Shown here: piece by piece, positions 17,506 to 26,394 of the stretch
How the letters are laid out: every line of letters starts with the position of its first letter
How positions within the stretch are numbered: position 1 is the first letter of the stretch
Source: Bifidobacterium avesanii
Lineage (GTDB): Bacteria > Actinomycetota > Actinomycetes > Actinomycetales > Bifidobacteriaceae
NCBI RefSeq assembly: GCF_009299475.1
Contig: NZ_WBSN01000001.1
Span: 62,001 to 126,000, forward strand
Length of the DNA stretch: 64,000 nucleotides
Direction of reading: 5' to 3'
Notes under the pieces: model-generated
Database searches by the model: none
Seen by the model: the letters and a program-made list of their open reading frames with translations, nothing else
What the model was told of the DNA's origin: nothing
Made by a program: the position numbers and the translations under genes

Positions 17506-20127
17506 ATGCCAGCACATCACCACCGCAAGAACCGGGCCGACGCGGCCGCGACGGCCGTGAACCGCAACGCCTCGAACCAGTCGCCGGCCGCTCGCTACGC
17601 CGCCTTCAAATCCCGTCAGGCCCGCGAGTCCACGGCCGCGGCGCGCTTCGAGCGCACGCTGAGCTTCCCGCTGGACGACTTCCAGAAGGAGGCCATCGAC
17701 GCGCTGGAGGCCGACAGCAACGTGCTCGTCGCAGCCCCCACCGGTGCCGGCAAGACCGTCATCGCCGACTTCGCCGTGTTCCTCGCGCAGGAGCGCAACG
17801 TCAAGGCGTTCTACACCACGCCCATCAAGGCGCTGAGCAACCAGAAGTACCACGACCTCGTCGCCGTGTACGGCGAGGACCGCGTGGGACTGCTCACCGG
17901 CGACAATTCGATCAACTCCGAGGCGGACATCGTGGTGATGACCACCGAGGTGCTGCGCAACATGCTCTACGAGCGTTCGACCACGCTGAACGCGCTGCGC
18001 TACGTGATCCTCGACGAGGTGCACTATCTGGCCGACCGGTTCCGCGGGCCCGTGTGGGAGGAGGTCATCATCCACCTGCCGCAAAGCGTGAAGGTCGTGG
18101 GCCTGTCCGCCACCGTGTCCAACGTGGAGGACTTCTCGGCGTGGATCGCCTCGGTGCGCGGCGAAACCAAGCTGGTCGTCTCCGAACGCCGTCCCGTGCC
18201 GCTCGAGCAGCATGTGCTCGTGCAGGCGGACGACCGCACCGAGCCGGAGGTGATCGACCTGTACCGGCGCGGCGCCGACGGCGAGCAGACCACGCAGCTC
18301 AATCAGGAGCTCGTGCTGCGCATGAGCCAGCTGGACCGTCAGGCCGCGCGTCGGGCCGGGGCGGGACGGCACGCGCACGAGTCCAAGAAGGTGGGCCGGG
18401 AGCGCGTCTCCGGGCGCGACGGCAAGCCGATGCGCCACACGCCGCGCCGCTGGGCCGTGGTCGACGAGCTCAACTACCTCGGCATGCTGCCGGGCATCTA
18501 CTTCATCTTCTCGCGCAACGGCTGCGATCAGGCCGTGGACCAGTGCATCAACGCGGGTCTGGAGCTCACCGACGACGAGGAGGCCGTGCGCATCCGCCGC
18601 ATCGTGGACGAGATGATCGACGGGCAGCTGTCCAACGCGGATCTGAAAACCCTCAGATTCAGCCAGTTCCGCTTCGCGCTCGAGGAGGGCTTCGCCGCGC
18701 ACCACGCCGGCATGATCGCCCTGTTCCGCCAGATCGTCGAACGCCTGTTCGAGGAGGGTCTGGTCAAGATGGTGTTCGCCACGGAGACGCTGGCGCTGGG
18801 CATCAACATGCCGGCCCGCTGCGTGGTCGTGGAGAAGCTCGAGAAATACAACGGCACCGGGCACGTGAGCCTGACGCCGGGGGAGTTCACCCAACTCACG
18901 GGACGCGCGGGCCGCCGAGGCATCGACCCGATCGGCCACGCCATCGTGGTGGACCACGCCGGCTTCCTGCCGCAGACCGCCGCCGCGCTGTCCAGCAAGC
19001 GCGTCTACCCGCTGCATTCGAGCTTCCGGCCCACGTTCAACATGGCCGTCAACCTGCTCAACGCCAGCGACTACGCCACCGCGCGCGTCACGCTCGACCA
19101 TTCGTTCGCCCAGTGGGAGGCCAACGAGTCCGCCACGCAGCTCGAGGAGCAGATCGGCCTGCTGCATCGCGCGATCGACGGCTACGAGCAGGCGTTCGCG
19201 TGCCAGCACGGCGACTTCAAGGAGTTCATGACCATCCGCATGAGGCTCTCCGACCTGCAGAAGGGAGAGCGCCGCCAGCTCAAGCACGCGGTCTTCGCCT
19301 CCGAGGCGGAGCGCAAGGCGGCATGGCGCAGCCTCGACCGGCGCATCGCGGACCTCAAGCGGCGCGAGCAGGAGCATCCGTGCCGCGACTGCCCGGATTT
19401 GGCGCAGCACCTCAAGTGGGGGCACCGCTGGGCGCGCGAGATGCGCGAGCTCGAACGCGTGAACAACCGCTACGAATCGCGCACCGGATCCGTGGCCCGG
19501 CAGTTCGACCGCATTTGCCAGCTGCTCAGCCAGCTCGGCTATCTGGAACGCCACGACGAAACCGACCCGTTCTCCGGCACGCGCACCGACTACCGGCTCA
19601 CCGAACGCGGCCAGCTGCTGCGGCGCATCTACAGCGAGCAGGATCTGGTGCTCGCCGAGGCGCTGGAGGCCGGCGTGCTCGACGACTTGAACCCCGAGGC
19701 GCTGGCGTCCGTGCTGTCCGGCATCGTCTACGAGGCGCGCAGGGGAGAGGGCGGCGAGCCGCGGCACTACCCCGGCGGGGCCAAGGGCGCGGTCATCAAC
19801 GCCGCACGGGCCCTGACCAAGCTGCGTTCCCAGATCGCGTTCATGTGCGAGGACAACGGCCTGGACGACCCGCCCAAGCTGGACTTCGGCATCTGCGACG
19901 TGATCTACGCGTGGGCCAGCGAGCACGACCTGTCCGACGTGCTGCGCGACGTGGATCTCACGGGCGGCGACTTCGTGCGCAACGCCAAGCGGCTCGCGGA
20001 CGTGCTCCAGCAGGTCGCGCAGACCGGCGTGTTCCTGGGCGATCGCGGCGAAAAGCTCGCGCGCACCGCACGTCAGGCGTACGAGGCGATCAACCGCGGC
20101 ATCGTGGCGTACTCCGGCATCGACTGA
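17506..20127 (+). CDS. helY: Ski2/Mtr4-like DEVH-box RNA helicase HelY
   Basis: An 873-residue superfamily 2 helicase. Walker A is APTGAGKT (residues 77-84), the DEVH box lies at 170-173 and motif III is LSATV. The helicase C domain has EGFAAHHAGM and QLTGRAGRRG (motif VI). A Ski2-type C-terminal domain (DSHCT) ends the protein. It unwinds structured RNA in an ATP-dependent way; the exact bacterial role is poorly known. The basic N-terminal 45 residues look disordered. Confidence 0.94.
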   Translation: MPAHHHRKNRADAAATAVNRNASNQSPAARYAAFKSRQARESTAAARFERTLSFPLDDFQKEAIDALEADSNVLVAAPTGAGKTVIADFAVFLAQERNVKAFYTTPIKALSNQKYHDLVAVYGEDRVGLLTGDNSINSEADIVVMTTEVLRNMLYERSTTLNALRYVILDEVHYLADRFRGPVWEEVIIHLPQSVKVVGLSATVSNVEDFSAWIASVRGETKLVVSERRPVPLEQHVLVQADDRTEPEVIDLYRRGADGEQTTQLNQELVLRMSQLDRQAARRAGAGRHAHESKKVGRERVSGRDGKPMRHTPRRWAVVDELNYLGMLPGIYFIFSRNGCDQAVDQCINAGLELTDDEEAVRIRRIVDEMIDGQLSNADLKTLRFSQFRFALEEGFAAHHAGMIALFRQIVERLFEEGLVKMVFATETLALGINMPARCVVVEKLEKYNGTGHVSLTPGEFTQLTGRAGRRGIDPIGHAIVVDHAGFLPQTAAALSSKRVYPLHSSFRPTFNMAVNLLNASDYATARVTLDHSFAQWEANESATQLEEQIGLLHRAIDGYEQAFACQHGDFKEFMTIRMRLSDLQKGERRQLKHAVFASEAERKAAWRSLDRRIADLKRREQEHPCRDCPDLAQHLKWGHRWAREMRELERVNNRYESRTGSVARQFDRICQLLSQLGYLERHDETDPFSGTRTDYRLTERGQLLRRIYSEQDLVLAEALEAGVLDDLNPEALASVLSGIVYEARRGEGGEPRHYPGGAKGAVINAARALTKLRSQIAFMCEDNGLDDPPKLDFGICDVIYAWASEHDLSDVLRDVDLTGGDFVRNAKRLADVLQQVAQTGVFLGDRGEKLARTARQAYEAINRGIVAYSGID

Positions 20128-20261
20128 CGCGGGCCCGTCGCGGCATACGCTTACGGCAATGTCCTCGCGGCAATGCTCGCGGCGAAATCGCGCGGAACGG
20201 GAATAATCCCGTCGTCCCAACGGTTATGTACCCTTGATAAGGCTGTTTTGAAGGAGGCAAC

Positions 20262-20609
20262 ATGGCGGAACGCTCCCTGAGGGGAATGAGCATCGGCGCG
20301 AAGTCGCTCGAGTCCGATGACAACGTGGATTTCGCGGCGAGGAACGACGTGGCGTACGTGTGCCCGAAGGGCCATCGCACCATCCTGCCGTTCGCGGAGG
20401 GCGCCGAGATCCCGGACGAGTGGGAGTGCCGCTGCGGCACCATCGCGCACCGCGAGGGCGATCAGGACGCCGAGGCGGACGAAATCGCCAAGCCGACGCG
20501 CACGCACTGGGACATGCTGCTCGAGCGCCGCAGCGTCGAGGAGCTGCAGGCCCTGCTCGACAAGCGTCTGCAGATGCACCGCGACGGCTGGATCCCGGAT
20601 TACGAGTGA
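20262..20609 (+). CDS. rbpA: RNA polymerase-binding protein RbpA
   Basis: A 115-residue actinobacterial transcription factor that binds RNA polymerase and the main sigma factor and stabilises the open promoter complex. The conserved pattern is visible: N-terminal RGMSIGAKSLESD, the zinc-ribbon-like core (CPKGH and CRCG), the basic linker, and the C-terminal sigma-interaction domain ending in HRDGWIPDYE. A strong GAAGGAGG ribosome site precedes the ATG. Confidence 0.97.
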   Translation: MAERSLRGMSIGAKSLESDDNVDFAARNDVAYVCPKGHRTILPFAEGAEIPDEWECRCGTIAHREGDQDAEADEIAKPTRTHWDMLLERRSVEELQALLDKRLQMHRDGWIPDYE

Positions 20610-20646
20610 CTTGCGCGCGTGACGCCCGGCGGTTTTCCGCGCACTG

Positions 20647-20677
20647 ATTATGCCCGGTCATGACGGCCGGGCATAAT
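20647..20677 (+). terminator. Hairpin after rbpA
   Basis: A perfect 11-bp stem (20647-20657 with 20667-20677) with a 9-base loop. Only a weak T-run follows. The symmetric stem could also work from the other strand. Confidence 0.65.
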
Positions 20678-20750
20678 GTTATCCGGACTTCACACGCAAG
20701 CCAATTTACGCAAGCCAATCACGCACACGCGGCAACGGAGAGAGAAACCC

Positions 20751-21473
20751 ATGGCCCAGCAGCATCCCAGGAACGTCGTCCTGCTTGATCTGGACGGCAC
20801 GCTCACCAAATCCGACGGCGGCATCATCCAGAGCGTCGTCAAGACCTTCGAGGAGCTCGGCCGTCCCGTGCCCGACGACGCCGAACTGCACCGGTTCATC
20901 GGACCGGCCATCAGCGAATCGCTGGCGCGCAACCATGTGCCGGCGGGGGAGATGGACCGCGCGATCGCCATCTACCGCAGCTACTACAACGAGCGTCCCG
21001 CATTCGACGATCCGAACGAGCCCGGCGCCAAAGTGCCCGGCCAGCTCGTCAACGTGGTGTTCCCGGGCATTCCCGAACAGCTCAGGCGCCTGCGCGCCGA
21101 CGGCTATTATCTCGCACTGGCCAGCTGCAAGCCCGAATTCCAGTGCGTGCCGATCTGCGAGCATTTCCACCTGACCGGTCTGCTCGACGGCATCTACGGC
21201 GCCAGCACCGACAATTCGCGCCTCGACAAGGACCAGGTCATCCGGTATTGCTTCGAGCGCATCGGATTCGACCCGTCCGCCGGCGACAGGGCGCTCATGG
21301 TCGGCGACCGCTACACGGACATCGACGGCGCCCGCGCATGCGGCGTCGACACCATCGGATGCCGCTGGGGTTACGCGCCGACCGGCGAGATGGAGGAACA
21401 CGGCGCCTACGAGATCATCGAGCGCGTCGACCAGATCGAGGACGCCGTCAACCGGTACTTCGCCTCGCACTGA
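20751..21473 (+). CDS. HAD hydrolase, phosphoglycolate phosphatase-like
   Basis: A 240-residue HAD-superfamily hydrolase of the Gph/PGP type. Motif I is DLDGT (D13 nucleophile, D15), motif II is LALASCKP and motif IV is MVGDRYTDIDGA, with a helical cap between motifs I and II. The likely substrate is a small phosphorylated metabolite; phosphoglycolate or a nucleotide is not decidable from sequence. The ATG at 20751 follows ACGGAGAGAG. It ends at the gene-free repeat region. Confidence 0.88.
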   Translation: MAQQHPRNVVLLDLDGTLTKSDGGIIQSVVKTFEELGRPVPDDAELHRFIGPAISESLARNHVPAGEMDRAIAIYRSYYNERPAFDDPNEPGAKVPGQLVNVVFPGIPEQLRRLRADGYYLALASCKPEFQCVPICEHFHLTGLLDGIYGASTDNSRLDKDQVIRYCFERIGFDPSAGDRALMVGDRYTDIDGARACGVDTIGCRWGYAPTGEMEEHGAYEIIERVDQIEDAVNRYFASH

Positions 21474-21570
21474 TCGAACCTCCTCATCTTCGCGTACGTC
21501 TTTCGCGCCGACCGAGCGCAATCGGTGCAATCGGCGCAATCTGCATCGCAAACAATTTCAGCGCAACACG

Positions 21571-21859
21571 CGTGATCGGTCCAACCTGCGGCGGCAAATC
21601 CGCAGGTTGGACCGATCACGTCATATTTGGCCCCGTTTGCGCGTCAATTTTCGGTCATTCGGTCCAATCTGTTGCCGCCGCGGTCCAGGTTGGACCGATC
21701 AACCTGTATCTGGGCCCGGTTGCGCGTCGATTCGCGGTCATTCGTTCCAAGCTGCGCCGCGACGGCAACAGGTTGGAACAAACAAGCCATATTCAGGCTT
21801 GGTCACGCGTCGGTTTTCAGGCAATTGTTCCAACTTGCAGGTACGGCGCAGCTTGGAAC
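21571..21859. repeat. Tandem array of four palindromic 83-base units
   Basis: Left arms begin at 21578, 21661, 21744 and 21827, exactly 83 bases apart. Each unit is a palindrome (GGTCCAACCTG with CAGGTTGGACC or a variant) plus a spacer. The first is perfect over 21 bp (21571-21591 with 21600-21620). Units 1 and 2 match at 61 of 83 positions. In units 3 and 4 the outer pair changes on both arms together (GGTCC/GGACC to GTTCC/GGAAC). Arms of neighbouring units can also pair: 16 bp are perfect between the left arm of unit 3 and the right arm of unit 4. Fainter remnants run to about 21980. I see no gene in 21474-22167. Confidence 0.92.
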
Positions 21860-22167
21860 GATTGCTGTGTTGGCAGAATCGTCGGCTAGCCGATGTGTGG
21901 TCAAATGTTTCAATCTGAGTTTTGATGTTCCAAATTACGTTTTCGGGATGCACGTTGGAGCGTTCGGGAAACCGATCCAATAAACCGATAATGTACGTTA
22001 TGTCAGAACGTGTTTTTGTTCGCTCCTCACTTTCATTGGAATTCCGGGGAAACGCAATGAGCCCAACGGGTCCCGGCAGTATGCGCGGATAATGGGCGGA
22101 CGACCGTATCGAACATGCTATGGACCGTCGCCTCTCCACATTGAGCCCGCGCATGCGCGGAATGCGG

Positions 22168-22389
22168 TCAAGTCGAGACGGATGCCAAGGAGGCGTTCCT
22201 TCCCGCCGATGGGCAGTCCGTGTTCGACTGCCGCCCAGACTGTCCCAGGCTGTCGATGACGTCGCCGATGGTACGGTTTCCCTCCGCGGTTTCGATGCGG
22301 TGGAGCATGCTGTCGAGCATGCGTTTGAGGTCGTGCACGTCGGCGGCCGGATAGGCGCATCCGGTGATGGCGGCGGTGAGCGTGATCAT
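22168..22389 (-). CDS. Small hypothetical protein (uncertain)
   Basis: A 73-residue reading frame of unknown function. Support comes from a well-placed GGAAGGA ribosome site eight bases before the ATG and from lying 80 bases downstream of, and on the same strand as, the membrane protein gene at 22470. Residues 18-50 look like an amphipathic helix pair (DVHDLKRMLDSMLHRIE). The Ser/Asn-rich C-terminus looks less natural and could be frameshifted. Confidence 0.4.
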   Translation of the reverse strand: MITLTAAITGCAYPAADVHDLKRMLDSMLHRIETAEGNRTIGDVIDSLGQSGRQSNTDCPSAGRNASLASVST

Positions 22390-22469
22390 GATGCGGATCC
22401 TTCCGCCGGGAATGCGGCTGGAGTTCCACGCTCATGCATCCGGCATCATGTACGATCGTACACGACGGG

Positions 22470-23036
22470 TTACATGCCGTCCGGCGTATGGCTGATCGAC
22501 GTAAGGATGCCGGTGCGCCGCCAGTAGGTGACGTCCACGGTGTCGCCGTCCACGATCGGCGGGTCCGGCTTGTCCTCCAACGTCCAGTCGTGCGTCGATC
22601 CGTCGGGCAGGCGGACGGTGAGGATCCAATCCACGTCCGTGACCCAGTTGTCGTCGTCCCGGTATTCCTTCTCCCGGACGTCGAGGACGGTGGCGGTCGC
22701 GTCCTGCGGTCCCTCCCGCCGGTCCTCGTTCCACCGGCCGACGCACTGGGCGCCGTAGATGATGAGTGCCAGTCCGCCGATGGCGCAGACGACCGCGGCG
22801 ATGATCCGGCTATGCCGGTCGGCCAACAGCAACCAGATGGGGATGCCCAGCAGGAGGATGGCGCCAAGCCCGACCGTGCCCCAGTAGAGTCTGAGCGCGG
22901 CTACGGGCGCCTCGGGACCGGGCGTGTGCGTGGCGGACCCGTTCAAGGCCATCACGCCGAAAGCACATAGGGCGGCGATGATCCATACGATGCCCAACCA
23001 TCCCAGACGGGATGAGAATAACGAGGTCTTTTTCAT
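22470..23036 (-). CDS. Membrane protein with DUF3592-like domain
   Basis: A 188-residue protein of unknown function. Three transmembrane helices (about residues 12-31, 52-71 and 77-95) are followed by an 85-residue soluble domain. Its pattern (ATVLDVREKEY, then VRLPDG, then VDVTYWRRTG) resembles the DUF3592 fold, a small beta-barrel found at the membrane surface. The ribosome site is weak. It may form a pair with the small gene downstream. Coding composition is less regular than in neighbouring housekeeping genes. Confidence 0.72.
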   Translation of the reverse strand: MKKTSLFSSRLGWLGIVWIIAALCAFGVMALNGSATHTPGPEAPVAALRLYWGTVGLGAILLLGIPIWLLLADRHSRIIAAVVCAIGGLALIIYGAQCVGRWNEDRREGPQDATATVLDVREKEYRDDDNWVTDVDWILTVRLPDGSTHDWTLEDKPDPPIVDGDTVDVTYWRRTGILTSISHTPDGM

Positions 23037-23101
23037 GGTCCTGATTCACCGGCCTTTCCAAGGCAAGCATGCACCGCCCGTCGCGCATCCGTCAAATGGG
23101 G

Positions 23102-23746
23102 TCAGCCGTTCTCCGCCTCGCGGGCGCGTTCGGCTTTTCGTGCCTCGAGCTGCATGCGCAGACGCGCGGCGGTCAGGTCGTCGATGGGCCGTCCGAGTCC
23201 TCGGGCACCGGAACCGACGTCCACTGGCATATTGGTGAGGTCCACGTAGTCCTCATGCTCCAGGGCCTCGTCGATCTGATGCCACAGCGAGCCCACCGAC
23301 ACGCCGAAGACGGCCCTGCCGCTGCGCACCAAGGCGATGACCTGTTCGTTGGTGGTGCATTCGTGGACTTCGTCGCCGTCGCACATGATGGTGATGTTCT
23401 CGAGCTGCTTGCTCGTGCGCTGCGTGAGGAATCCGATGGCCGCGGTGACGTTCTGCAGGTTGACTCCGGCGTCAAGCAGACGTTTGGACACGGCGAGGAT
23501 CACCACGTCCTTGAAGGAATACAGGCGGCGCGAACCGGATCCGTGCGAGGATTTGATGGATGGCTCGACGATCCGCTTGCGCGCCCAATAGTCGAGCTGC
23601 CGGTAGGTGATGCCGGCGACCTTCGACGCGACCGTCCCCCGGTAGCCGCGCCGGAACTGCTCCTCGTCGGCGGTGGCGAAGAGCTCGCCCTGCACCATGT
23701 CCGCGGTATGCGCGTCCGTCCCCCGGTGCAGCGTGAGCTCGACCAT
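23102..23746 (-). CDS. MerR family regulator, partner of the FHA protein (Rv1828-like)
   Basis: A 214-residue regulator. The winged-helix MerR domain (about residues 38-110) contains AGITYRQLDYWARKRIV and GSGSRRLYSFKDVV. The C-terminal half is an alpha/beta domain. In mycobacteria the same type of gene (Rv1828) follows the FHA gene garA, and here too it lies 13 bases after the FHA gene. Targets are unknown. Confidence 0.88.
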   Translation of the reverse strand: MVELTLHRGTDAHTADMVQGELFATADEEQFRRGYRGTVASKVAGITYRQLDYWARKRIVEPSIKSSHGSGSRRLYSFKDVVILAVSKRLLDAGVNLQNVTAAIGFLTQRTSKQLENITIMCDGDEVHECTTNEQVIALVRSGRAVFGVSVGSLWHQIDEALEHEDYVDLTNMPVDVGSGARGLGRPIDDLTAARLRMQLEARKAERAREAENG

Positions 23747-23760
23747 CGCACTCCCCCGCT

Positions 23761-24210
23761 TCAGGCCCTCGGCTCGCGGATGACCGCGGACTTGGTGAAG
23801 AACACGAGGCGGAACTTGCCGATCTGGATCTCGTCGCCGTTGTGCAGTTCGGCGTCGTCGCGGCGCTGGCGGTTCACGTACGTGCCGTTGAGGCTGCCGG
23901 CGTCCACCACGTGGTACACCCCGTTGATGCGGCGGAACACGGCGTGCGCGCGGGACACGGTGGAGTCATCGAGCAGAATGTCCGCGCTCGGATCGCGGCC
24001 CACGCTCACCTCGTCCTCGTCGAGCAGGTAGCGGGAACCGGTCACCGCGCCGCGCGTGGAGATGAGCAGCGCCGTGCCGTCGGCCAGACGGGCGATCGTG
24101 TCGAGATCCTCCTGCGTGAGCGGACGGTCGGCGGTGGTGGTAATCGGGATGGTGATTGCGGGCAAACCGATGATGGTGGTTTCGCCTGCGGTAGGGATCG
24201 GATCAGTCAT
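23761..24210 (-). CDS. FHA-domain protein, GarA-like
   Basis: A 149-residue phosphothreonine-binding protein. The FHA core is complete: GRDPSAD, the SxxH pair in TVSRAHA and the LNGTYVN strand. An N-terminal GETT motif corresponds to the kinase-phosphorylated ETT motif of mycobacterial GarA, which controls 2-oxoglutarate metabolism through intramolecular FHA binding. An ATG at 24219 would add three residues. TAGAAT lies 7 bases before the ATG at 24210 with no ribosome site, so a leaderless transcript starting there is likely and that start is chosen. Confidence 0.88.
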   Translation of the reverse strand: MTDPIPTAGETTIIGLPAITIPITTTADRPLTQEDLDTIARLADGTALLISTRGAVTGSRYLLDEDEVSVGRDPSADILLDDSTVSRAHAVFRRINGVYHVVDAGSLNGTYVNRQRRDDAELHNGDEIQIGKFRLVFFTKSAVIREPRA

Positions 24211-24258
24211 AATTGCCATTCTACAAGCATTCGGCGCAATATGGGCGCATTCGGCCCG

Positions 24259-25107
24259 TCATTCCACCGTCTTCGCGTATTTGTTGGTCTGCGGCTGACG
24301 CACGGTTTCGATCACCACGTTGTCCACCTGCTGCACGGCGACCCCCGCGCCGAAGTCGAGCTTCAGGTCGGAGCCCACTCCCCCGGCGATGTCCACCGCG
24401 CCCTGCAGCGTGGACGGGTCGCCGATCGCCTTGACCACGTACGGGCTGGTCAGCGTGACACCGTCGCACACGAGGTTGCCGTTCACGCGCTGGATGGACG
24501 TGGACGTGATGACGCGCACGCCGGCGAATTCGATGACCTCGGCGCCGGCGTTGCGCAGCTCCTCGATGAGGTGGAACATGGTGGCCGCGTCGATGGGCTT
24601 GCCGGCCCTCTCGGCGATGGTGATGGTCACGCCCTTGCCCTGCGCGGGAAGGCGGCCGGACAGAATGCCGCTGGTCTGCTCGTTCTGCTGGGCGATGAGC
24701 CGGGCCTGCTCCTGCTTGTCCACGGCGGATTTGATGGAGTTGAGCTGCTCGGTGAGCTGCGTCTTGCGATCCTCGAGCTTGCTGACCTGCGAGCTGGTCT
24801 CGGTGAACAGGCGGCGCAGCTCGTCCTCGGTCATCGACTCGTACGACGACTGCGTGTTGTGCGCCTGGACCATGTAGCCGTAGCCCAGCAGCGCGCACAG
24901 CACCATGACGAGCGCGCTGGTGACCATGCGGCTGCGCGTGGCGTTGCGGTCGAGGTTGCGGCTCGCGGGCTTGCGGCGCACCACGGGGAAGGATCCGGTG
25001 GCGGTGTCGTCGTTGACCTTGTCGCGGCGGCGCTGGTGCCTCAGCGTGGACTGCGGGTCCCTGCGGCGCTCGTCCCGAGCGTGTTCGTGTTCGTTGCGTC
25101 CCGCCAT
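24259..25107 (-). CDS. DUF881 family membrane-anchored protein
   Basis: A 282-residue protein with a charged cytoplasmic N-terminus (residues 1-60), one transmembrane helix (about 62-80), an extracytoplasmic coiled coil (about 85-140) and a globular DUF881 domain to the end. The function of the family is unknown. It is conserved in Gram-positive bacteria beside the small basic protein Sbp, often near division or envelope genes. It begins 3 bases after the Sbp gene. Confidence 0.88.
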   Translation of the reverse strand: MAGRNEHEHARDERRRDPQSTLRHQRRRDKVNDDTATGSFPVVRRKPASRNLDRNATRSRMVTSALVMVLCALLGYGYMVQAHNTQSSYESMTEDELRRLFTETSSQVSKLEDRKTQLTEQLNSIKSAVDKQEQARLIAQQNEQTSGILSGRLPAQGKGVTITIAERAGKPIDAATMFHLIEELRNAGAEVIEFAGVRVITSTSIQRVNGNLVCDGVTLTSPYVVKAIGDPSTLQGAVDIAGGVGSDLKLDFGAGVAVQQVDNVVIETVRQPQTNKYAKTVE

Positions 25108-25110
25108 GCG

Positions 25111-25443
25111 TCAGCCCCTGAAGATGAAGCGCCGGATGGCGGACACGTTGGAGAAGATGCGGATGCCCATGACCACGATCACGGCGGTGGTGAGCTGGGA
25201 GCCCACGCCGAGCTGGTTGCCGAGGAATACGAGCAGCGTGGCGGTGATCACGTTGGAGAAGAACGAGATGACGAACACCTTGTCCGAGAAGCTGCGCTCG
25301 AAGTAGGCGCGGGCGGCGCCGAGCAGCGCGTCGAGGGCGGCGACGACCATGATGGGCAGGTACGGCTGCAGCACGATGGGAATGTCCGGCTGCAGGAAGA
25401 TGCCGGTCACCACGCCGATGATGAGCCCTAGAACCGCTGCCAT
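25111..25443 (-). CDS. sbp: Small basic protein Sbp (DUF1290)
   Basis: A 110-residue membrane protein with three hydrophobic segments. It belongs to the small basic protein family (DUF1290) found beside DUF881 genes and, in Firmicutes, near ftsZ. The function is unknown. It is sandwiched between two DUF881 genes with gaps of 3 and 0 bases, so all three proteins are expressed together and may form a membrane complex. Confidence 0.9.
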   Translation of the reverse strand: MAAVLGLIIGVVTGIFLQPDIPIVLQPYLPIMVVAALDALLGAARAYFERSFSDKVFVISFFSNVITATLLVFLGNQLGVGSQLTTAVIVVMGIRIFSNVSAIRRFIFRG

Positions 25444-26394
25444 TTATTCGACGCTCCTTGCATACGAGAGGTTCTTCGATTCCGCCGCTTCCAGTGTAAT
25501 GGTCTTTTGCGTGGACACCTGCGGATGGATGCCCGCGTTTTCCAGCTGCTCGTTGTTGCCGCCGGCCCCGGTGGCCGTCACGGCGGCCTTGAGCTTGGCG
25601 CCGTCGCCGATCGCCTGGATGACGTACGGGCTTTCGATCTTCGTCAGGTCCACGAGGATGGTCTGGCCGGCCTTGCGGATCGAGGACTGCACGCCGAGCC
25701 GGTTGCCGTTGACGGCGATGGCCTCCGCGCCCGCGCCCCACAGCTGGGACACGTACCACTGCAGGTCGCCGTCGGTCACCGTGCGCACCTGCGAGCCGTC
25801 GTCGGAGGACGCGGACAGCGGGTTGGTGATGGTGATCTGGACGCCCGGCCCCTCGACCGCCACGCCGCCGATCACCATTTCGTCCCGCGTGAGCTGGTCG
25901 TCGGCCGCGTTGGCGCCCACCTGGTCGCTCAGCGCGGTGATCTGACCGCGCAGGTCGTTGAGCTCCTTGGTGAGCTGGTCGGACTGGTCCGAGGCCTCCT
26001 CGATGCGGCTGACGTACCAGTCGCGCTGCTGCTTGCGCGGGTCGGCGTGAAGGCGCTGCACCACCACGGAGCCGCTGACGCCCACGACCACGCAGATGAG
26101 GAAGACCACCACGCGCGTCGCCCATATGGAGAAGGCTGACCGGTGGCGCTGGTCGAGCAGGGAGTCGGCGTACAGGGAGTCCATGGGCCGGTTGGTCAGG
26201 TCGTCGATGAGGCGCAGCGACTCGTCCGCGAGCCTGCGGCGGGTGGAGTTCTGCGTGCGGATGCCCAGCGAGTTCTCGGCGTGGCGGCGGGACAGTCGCA
26301 GCGCGCCCTCGGAGAACGTCGCGCGGCGCCTCACCGGCGTGGCGTCCGCCGGCACGGGCACGGACACCGGCGCGGGCGTCTCCTCGGCGCTCAT
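25444..26394 (-). CDS. DUF881 family membrane-anchored protein, second copy
   Basis: A 316-residue paralogue of the DUF881 protein two genes downstream. It has a long cytoplasmic N-terminus (about 105 residues), one transmembrane helix (about 107-128), a coiled coil (about 140-180) and a DUF881 domain. Its ATG overlaps the pgsA stop by four bases (ATGA), so translation is coupled to phospholipid synthesis. Earlier in-frame starts lie inside pgsA and are not used. Confidence 0.87.
   Translation of the reverse strand: MSAEETPAPVSVPVPADATPVRRRATFSEGALRLSRRHAENSLGIRTQNSTRRRLADESLRLIDDLTNRPMDSLYADSLLDQRHRSAFSIWATRVVVFLICVVVGVSGSVVVQRLHADPRKQQRDWYVSRIEEASDQSDQLTKELNDLRGQITALSDQVGANAADDQLTRDEMVIGGVAVEGPGVQITITNPLSASSDDGSQVRTVTDGDLQWYVSQLWGAGAEAIAVNGNRLGVQSSIRKAGQTILVDLTKIESPYVIQAIGDGAKLKAAVTATGAGGNNEQLENAGIHPQVSTQKTITLEAAESKNLSYARSVE

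Noticed and set aside
17176-20220. 1014-residue frame on the minus strand over helY
   Set aside because: Antisense shadow created by high GC at third codon positions. The plus-strand helicase has full motifs.
21571-21859. CRISPR array
   Set aside because: Units are adjoining palindromic repeats that drift along their whole length, without constant repeats and unique spacers. No cas genes are nearby.
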